A stretch of 12,497 nt of DNA from NCBI RefSeq assembly GCF_000003605.2, contig NW_003121459.1, positions 1-12,497 of the forward strand. Direction: 5' to 3'. This DNA is from Saccoglossus kowalevskii (taxonomy: Eukaryota; Hemichordata; Enteropneusta; Harrimaniidae). The notes under the pieces were generated by a model. It was not told the DNA's origin. It worked only from the letters and a program-made list of their open reading frames with translations, and ran no database searches. Both the position numbers and the translations under genes were made by a program. Positions 9,501-12,497 of this stretch are shown here, piece after piece. Every line of letters starts with the position of its first letter. The stretch's first letter is position 1.

Positions 9501-9517
9501 CGAGATTTGAACGGGAC

Positions 9518-9693
9518 TTACATAGGCGTCGGATCAGATGTAGGTAGGGCGGAATTAAAAACAAAATCTCAAAATCAAAGTAAAATAATAAAATAAAAGG
9601 GCATCAATAACAAATATAATAAAAATAAAATTAAAATAAGTTTATAGCCAAAATAATTAAAGCCCGTACACTACATCAGATTTTAATCAGATT
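9518..9693 (-). repeat. Right terminal inverted repeat
   Basis: Starts TTACATAGGCGTCGG and ends TTTTAATCAGATT. It is the inverted counterpart of 8373-8553. On its own it is A-rich, so the two ends could fold into a long hairpin. Confidence 0.9.
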
Positions 9694-9704
9694 GGGACCA
9701 ATAC
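9694..9704 (+). repeat. Right target-site duplication (11 bp)
   Basis: GGGACCAATAC, identical to 8362-8372. Both copies are in the same reading frame of the interrupted gene (Gly-Thr-Asn). Confidence 0.85.
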
Positions 9705-10489
9705 AGGAGTACAAGCAAACAAAATTAACAAGAAAAAGACACCACACAAACAAACAACTGCAACAGCAAATAATGGCAGCTCTGTATCATACTCCAACAA
9801 GGGAAGCTGCAACACTGTGATTGTTGAGGATTCATTAATCAAAGATATTGATCTTCAGAAATACTTTATACCTTTGTGAAGGTTCTACGCAGCGATGGAA
9901 TTGACACAGCAAAATCATACATCAAGTTTCAAGAATCCACAAAACATAATGTTACATATAGGCTCTAATGACATTGATTCGGGACTACCACTCAATGAAT
10001 GCCATAGAAAATATGAAGAACTTTTAGAAGAAACACGTAACACCTATCCAAATTGCAAAGTGTTTGTATCAAGCATTTTGCCAAGACTTGAAAATGCGTC
10101 ATTCAAGCACACCCAATCCAGACTAAATGATTTAATTCAAGAGACCTGCAAATCCACCACTGATGTTTATTACATCCATCACAACCTTATAGATAAGGAA
10201 AATAACATCAAATCATATCTATTTGAAGACAAAGTCCATGTCAATAAAAAGGGTACAAGCTTTCTGGTATATAACAAAGAGATACACCTATAGAGCAATA
10301 GTTTCACATGTAATGGACCAACGACCTAACGCAAGTACTACATCAAGACACATGGATCACCACAAACATACACACGAAAGAGACAATCACTGCTTCAATC
10401 AACGTAACAGAATGAACAGTTCTGGCACCAATAAGAAACAATTCATTGAAGATATGTTGACCAACATAATGAACTATATTGGAAGATAA
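9705..10489 (+). pseudogene. 3' portion of an SGNH-hydrolase-type (retroelement ORF1-like) gene, decayed
   Basis: The frame interrupted at 8372 resumes here, passing through a Lys/Thr-rich linker into an SGNH/GDSL-type domain. Block I should be G-D-S but reads VIVEDSLIKDID: the Gly codon is GAG (9826-9828), while Asp and the candidate nucleophile Ser (9832-9834) remain. An in-frame TGA follows at 9877-9879. From ATG 9895 a 132-residue open segment carries block III, HIGSND (residues 21-26), and block V, D-x-V-H (Asp 112, His 115). Near 10276 a one-base shift is needed to continue into the conserved-looking tail, which ends at 10489 with FIEDMLTNIMNYIGR. SGNH enzymes are Ser/Asp/His esterases; such domains occur in ORF1 of CR1/L2-type non-LTR elements and in expanded invertebrate families. 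No endonuclease or reverse transcriptase follows. Lesions indicate a dead copy. Confidence 0.75.
9895..10293 (+). CDS. Longest intact piece of the SGNH-type domain (132 residues)
   Basis: This open segment contains the GxND motif of block III (GSND, codons 9961-9972) and the D-x-V-H motif of block V (Asp 10228-10230, His 10237-10239). The general family architecture beta-strand/HIGSND/helix/PNCKVFVSSILPR is clear. It lacks block I and so cannot by itself make the catalytic triad. The ATG at 9895 is probably an internal methionine that happens to follow the premature TGA, not a genuine start. It ends at TAG 10291-10293 because of the frameshift near 10276. A truncated protein could be made in principle but is not expected to be catalytic. 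Confidence 0.4.
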   Translation: MELTQQNHTSSFKNPQNIMLHIGSNDIDSGLPLNECHRKYEELLEETRNTYPNCKVFVSSILPRLENASFKHTQSRLNDLIQETCKSTTDVYYIHHNLIDKENNIKSYLFEDKVHVNKKGTSFLVYNKEIHL

Positions 10490-10827
10490 CTTTGACAGTA
10501 TCTGAACTGTTTTAAAACATGTACAGACCTAGGATCAGGTATCCTAAAGCAGTAATTTGTTGCTTTTTTCTATTCTTCTGCACATTATTTATACGAGTAT
10601 GTCACATTTTGGAGTGAGTAGACATACCCTTAAAGTGCCTGTGAAATGGCTGCTATTTTCACGCCTAAAATTATCATTTGATACATAAATATTATTAATT
10701 TTTATGTTTTTAAGCATGAATTAATTTTTTAAGTGAAAAAATGTGTTTTAAACTCAGTCTACGGCAACTTTATTTTTGTGTATTTTAAAACGAGGCTCCT
10801 CATTAGCTTCTCATTTGTATACAGAAA

Positions 10828-10853
10828 TTCCCCTTGTGACGTCAGAAGGGGAA
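10828..10853. promoter_or_regulatory. 26-bp near-perfect palindrome centred on a CRE
   Basis: TTCCCCTT (10828-10835) and AAGGGGAA (10846-10853) are exact inverted repeats. Between them lies TGACGTCA (10837-10844), itself a palindrome, with one unpaired G on each side. This is either a strong dimeric bZIP-type site or a cruciform-prone element. A nearby transcription start is possible but not identified. Confidence 0.45.
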
Positions 10854-11228
10854 GTCGCATGGCAGCTTGCATTGCCGATACGTGTAAATAAGGCAAATTT
10901 CTTGTGCAGTTTTCTCGTCTTTGACTAAATTGTCACTTATGTACTTGTTCGTCGAGGAAGAATGGACCATAATGAACACATAGTATCATATTTTGTTGCA
11001 TGGGGTTGAGTTAGATGCGAAATATGTCCGTTCTGGTGTAGCTGGTCACCGTGATCGTCACCGACACCGGCGCACGTTTGGACACTGTCGCTGGACAAAA
11101 TAGAATTTGACGTCGGAATTATCTCGTTATTTAGCAGGTTACTAGGCACGTCACTACACTGTTTTATTTCATCGATCGAATTAAAATTAAAATAAAACAG
11201 AACATATTTGACATTCTAAACATTAGAC

Positions 11229-11244
11229 TATAGTGATCACTATA
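11229..11244. repeat. Perfect 16-bp palindrome
   Basis: TATAGTGATCACTATA is perfectly self-complementary. It sits in AT-rich DNA with no associated gene. Confidence 0.6.
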
Positions 11245-11561
11245 AAATAATTAAAAAAACGACAAATCACAGTTACTAAATAAATGACTAAATAAATTGA
11301 GTTTTTGTTGAAATAGGTGAACGCGTCGGGTCACGACGAGGGCAAGTGCGTTAAAAGCGGCGTTTAAGTGGATAACAAAAATAATCGAGATCGACACACA
11401 TACAGATAAATTCAGAGTGGATTCGAGTTAGCGTGATCCATGGCGTGATTGTCATAATTATTTCATAAATTATTACGCAGATCAAGATGCAATCATGGAG
11501 GTAAAAAAGAAACAGAGGTGTGAATTCGACATTCAATACCAATCACCAAACAATTCAGAAA

Positions 11562-11569
11562 CGTTTAGT
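11562..11569 (+). repeat. Left target-site duplication of the MITE (8 bp)
   Basis: CGTTTAGT immediately before the poly-C terminus; an exact copy follows the poly-G terminus at 11947-11954. Confidence 0.85.
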
Positions 11570-11570
11570 T

Positions 11571-11603
11571 CCCCCCCCCCCCACTCAGGATCCATAGGGG
11601 GCC
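11571..11603 (+). repeat. Left terminal inverted repeat of the MITE
   Basis: Twelve C residues (11571-11582), then ACTC, a short variable core and ATAGGGGGCC. It pairs with 11913-11946. Confidence 0.8.
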
Positions 11604-11620
11604 GCATGCGCGTTCCCGTT

Positions 11621-11887
11621 TTCTCGGGAAAGGGGGTACTTTTTGACGATCTGTCTCGGGAACATTTTCCCGAGAAAATCGTAGAAAAGGGGGTATTTTT
11701 TGCTTGTTTTCCCGAGATTCTCAAAATAGGGGGTGTATTTCAAAACACTTCCCGAGATATACAAAAAGGGGGGTTTAAAAGGAGTTCTAGACTGAAAAGT
11801 TCCCTAGATAGGGGGTAAAATTCATCGGAAAAGCCCGTGAAAGGGGGGGTTAAATTTTCTTCTTTTCCCTAGATAGGGGGGGGGGGT
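11621..11887 (+). repeat. Internal ladder of ~39-bp degenerate repeats in the MITE
   Basis: AGGGGG-type runs start at 11631, 11689, 11728, 11767, 11810, 11842 and 11875, giving steps of 58, 39, 39, 43, 32 and 33 bp. Most are preceded by TTCCCGAGA or TTCCCTAGA (about 11667, 11709, 11749, 11800 and 11865). In the last two cases the parts fuse into TTCCCTAGATAGGGGG. Confidence 0.75.
11654..11675. repeat. Perfect hairpin inside the MITE
   Basis: TCTCGGGAA and TTCCCGAGA form a perfect 9-bp stem around the 4-base loop CATT. The same TTCCCGAGA word is the repeat unit of the flanking ladder. Confidence 0.7.
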
Positions 11888-11912
11888 CAAAAAAAATGAG
11901 GGAGCAAGCATA

Positions 11913-11946
11913 GGCCCCCCCTAAATATAGCGAGTGGGGGGGGGGG
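11913..11946 (-). repeat. Right terminal inverted repeat of the MITE
   Basis: GGCCCCCCCTAAATATAG, then CGAGT and eleven G residues (11936-11946). The reverse complement follows the left end, with a few mismatches in the central spacer. Confidence 0.8.
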
Positions 11947-11954
11947 CGTTTAGT
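11947..11954 (+). repeat. Right target-site duplication of the MITE (8 bp)
   Basis: CGTTTAGT, identical to 11562-11569. Confidence 0.85.
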
Positions 11955-12137
11955 CTTCGAAAATGAAAACAATTAGAAGTGTGTAAGGGCTGTGTAATTT
12001 CCTGTTTGTCCGACGCTTCGTTTTCGTGTCATTGTCAAAATTATTGCTACCTTTTACTTAACAGGGACTAAATGGTCTCTATAAAACGATAATCACGATC
12101 GCAAAAAAAGTCAACTCATTTGAAACACTTGCCGGAC

Positions 12138-12138
<1 letters not shown>
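11955..12138. other. Short intergenic stretch, nothing recognised
   Basis: Mixed-composition DNA between the MITE and the TC tract. TTTACTTAACAG near 12053-12064 resembles a splice acceptor, but no gene model supports it. Confidence 0.5.

Positions 12139-12190
<52 letters not shown>
12139..12190 (+). repeat. (TC)26 microsatellite
   Basis: An uninterrupted TC dinucleotide run of 52 bp. It creates an artificial Ser-Leu repeat in one reading frame and is likely length-polymorphic. Confidence 0.95.
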
Positions 12191-12194
<4 letters not shown>

Positions 12195-12497
12195 AAAATC
12201 CGCCTCGGTGATCATGGGCTGGTCCGGAATCTATTTCTTTCAAAAGTGTTGCGCCAGGTTTACGTTAAGTGGCTTTCGTCCACTGATGTCGCACCTTCGG
12301 ATCGATTAGAAACGTGTGAATACATACACTATGACTATACGTTTCACTGCTACTGCCCACAACACAATAACTAAAAACTCTCTCTCAAAAAAAAAATAAA
12401 ATAGACAAAAAAAAAAAAAAAACGCCGACCGAAAAATGTATATCGTTTAAAACTATAATGAATGACCAGTGTTATTACGGCTCGGGGGTATGACTTC
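12191..12497. other. Right end of the window: A-rich tracts, no gene
   Basis: No recognised coding region. A runs occupy 12387-12396 and 12407-12422, the latter sixteen A long. They might be a poly(A) tail of a retrocopy, but no matching element or target duplication is visible upstream. Confidence 0.5.

Larger units (their letters stand above)
8373..9693. mobile_element. 1321-bp non-autonomous long-TIR DNA transposon, Mutator-like (MULE-type)
   Basis: The element is bounded by inverted repeats of 181 and 176 bp whose outer ~70 bp are identical, and by an 11-bp direct repeat. Long terminal inverted repeats with 9-11 bp target duplications are characteristic of Mutator-like elements, so that superfamily is the best guess; a foldback element is the alternative. 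It encodes no transposase: the 964-bp interior has only short, unrecognised reading frames. It was inserted into an SGNH-type reading frame, which is in register on both sides because element plus one TSD is 1332 bp (a multiple of three). The interior carries promoter and splice signals described separately. Confidence 0.85.
10490..11561. other. Intergenic stretch without a convincing gene
   Basis: About 1.07 kb, AT-rich to about 10800, then a less AT-rich patch (10830-11150) with three TGACGT-type words (10837, 11108 and the CRE palindrome). Next comes AT-rich DNA with CpG-containing islets near 11325-11365. An ATG at 10972 opens only a 14-codon frame. A 70-residue minus-strand frame (11149 to 10937) has no recognised domain. 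No reverse transcriptase or endonuclease reading frame follows the SGNH remnant. Confidence 0.6.
11570..11946. mobile_element. 377-bp MITE-like element with poly-C/poly-G termini
   Basis: The two ends are inverted copies: a 12-C run then ACTC...ATAGGGGGCC on the left, and GGCCCCCCC...GAGT then an 11-G run on the right. An 8-bp direct repeat, CGTTTAGT, flanks the whole. Eight-bp duplications are typical of hAT and some other superfamilies, but the termini do not begin CAG, so the superfamily is left open. It has no coding capacity. The interior is a ladder of degenerate repeats combining TTCCC(G/T)AGA with AGGGGGT. Confidence 0.8.

Noticed and set aside
9877-9879. TGA as a selenocysteine or recoded codon in the SGNH frame
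   Set aside because: The gene also carries a transposon insertion, a later frameshift and a block I change. A simple nonsense mutation is the economical explanation.
10937-11149. 70-residue minus-strand frame
   Set aside because: Composition is plausible for protein, but no domain, promoter or splice context was found. Left as unsupported.
11351-11542. 63-residue hydrophobic minus-strand frame
   Set aside because: Hydrophobicity follows from AT-rich sequence; no homologue was recognised and no gene context exists.
11495-11818. 107-residue plus-strand frame and its 63-residue antisense partner at 11533-11724
   Set aside because: Most of both lies within the MITE and translates its terminal and ladder repeats. 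The Pro/Gly/Phe pattern is repeat-derived.
12120-12374. 84-residue frame with a Ser-Leu repeat
   Set aside because: The Ser-Leu tract is a translation of the TC microsatellite, and the remainder has no recognisable domain.

Overview
The window looks like repeat-rich nuclear DNA of an animal, most likely a marine invertebrate such as a mollusc. This rests on long AT-rich non-coding stretches, a head-to-tail array of roughly 2 kb units, TATA/initiator and CRE/YY1-like promoter motifs, splice-site and AATAAA signals, two non-autonomous DNA transposons with target-site duplications, and a decayed SGNH-hydrolase reading frame of the kind common in invertebrate retroelement ORF1 proteins. No bacterial gene organisation is present. 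The taxon is inferred, not shown.

Layout. Bases 1-8217 hold four head-to-tail units: 1937, 1931 and 2217 bp, then a last one cut off after 2132 bp. Units 1-2 (type A) and 3-4 (type B) differ mainly by a 242-bp segment. No unit has a convincing protein gene. Every unit keeps TATAAAGG and a TCAGTT initiator at exactly the same 30-bp spacing, plus a downstream pair of AATAAA hexamers, so each could be a promoter-bearing non-coding unit reading rightwards. At 8217/8218 the array stops abruptly and runs into a broken SGNH-type reading frame (8233-8372 plus 9705-10489). That frame is split by a 1321-bp transposon-like element (8373-9693) with about 180-bp terminal inverted repeats and an 11-bp target duplication. 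Joining across one copy of the duplication leaves the host frame in register. The frame also has a Gly-to-Glu change beside the expected catalytic Ser, an in-frame TGA and a late frameshift, so it is a pseudogene.

The inserted element has gene-like signals in its interior: a consensus CRE, a YY1-like AAAATGGCGG, a strong donor CG|GTAAGT, a polypyrimidine acceptor and AATAAA. It may carry a captured promoter and a short spliced transcript. Bases 10490-11561 have no convincing gene, but contain a 26-bp near-perfect palindrome centred on a second CRE and a perfect 16-bp palindrome. Bases 11570-11946 are a 377-bp MITE-like element with poly-C/poly-G inverted termini, an 8-bp target duplication and an internal ladder of degenerate TTCCCGAGA/AGGGGGT repeats. 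The right end holds a (TC)26 microsatellite and A-rich tracts.

Working together: no intact pathway is visible. The most coherent hypothesis is that the tandem units are promoter modules lying in the sense orientation upstream of a retroelement-like SGNH ORF. The alternative is that a satellite-like array simply abuts a dead gene fragment. Genome-wide searches for the 8217/8218 junction would decide between them.
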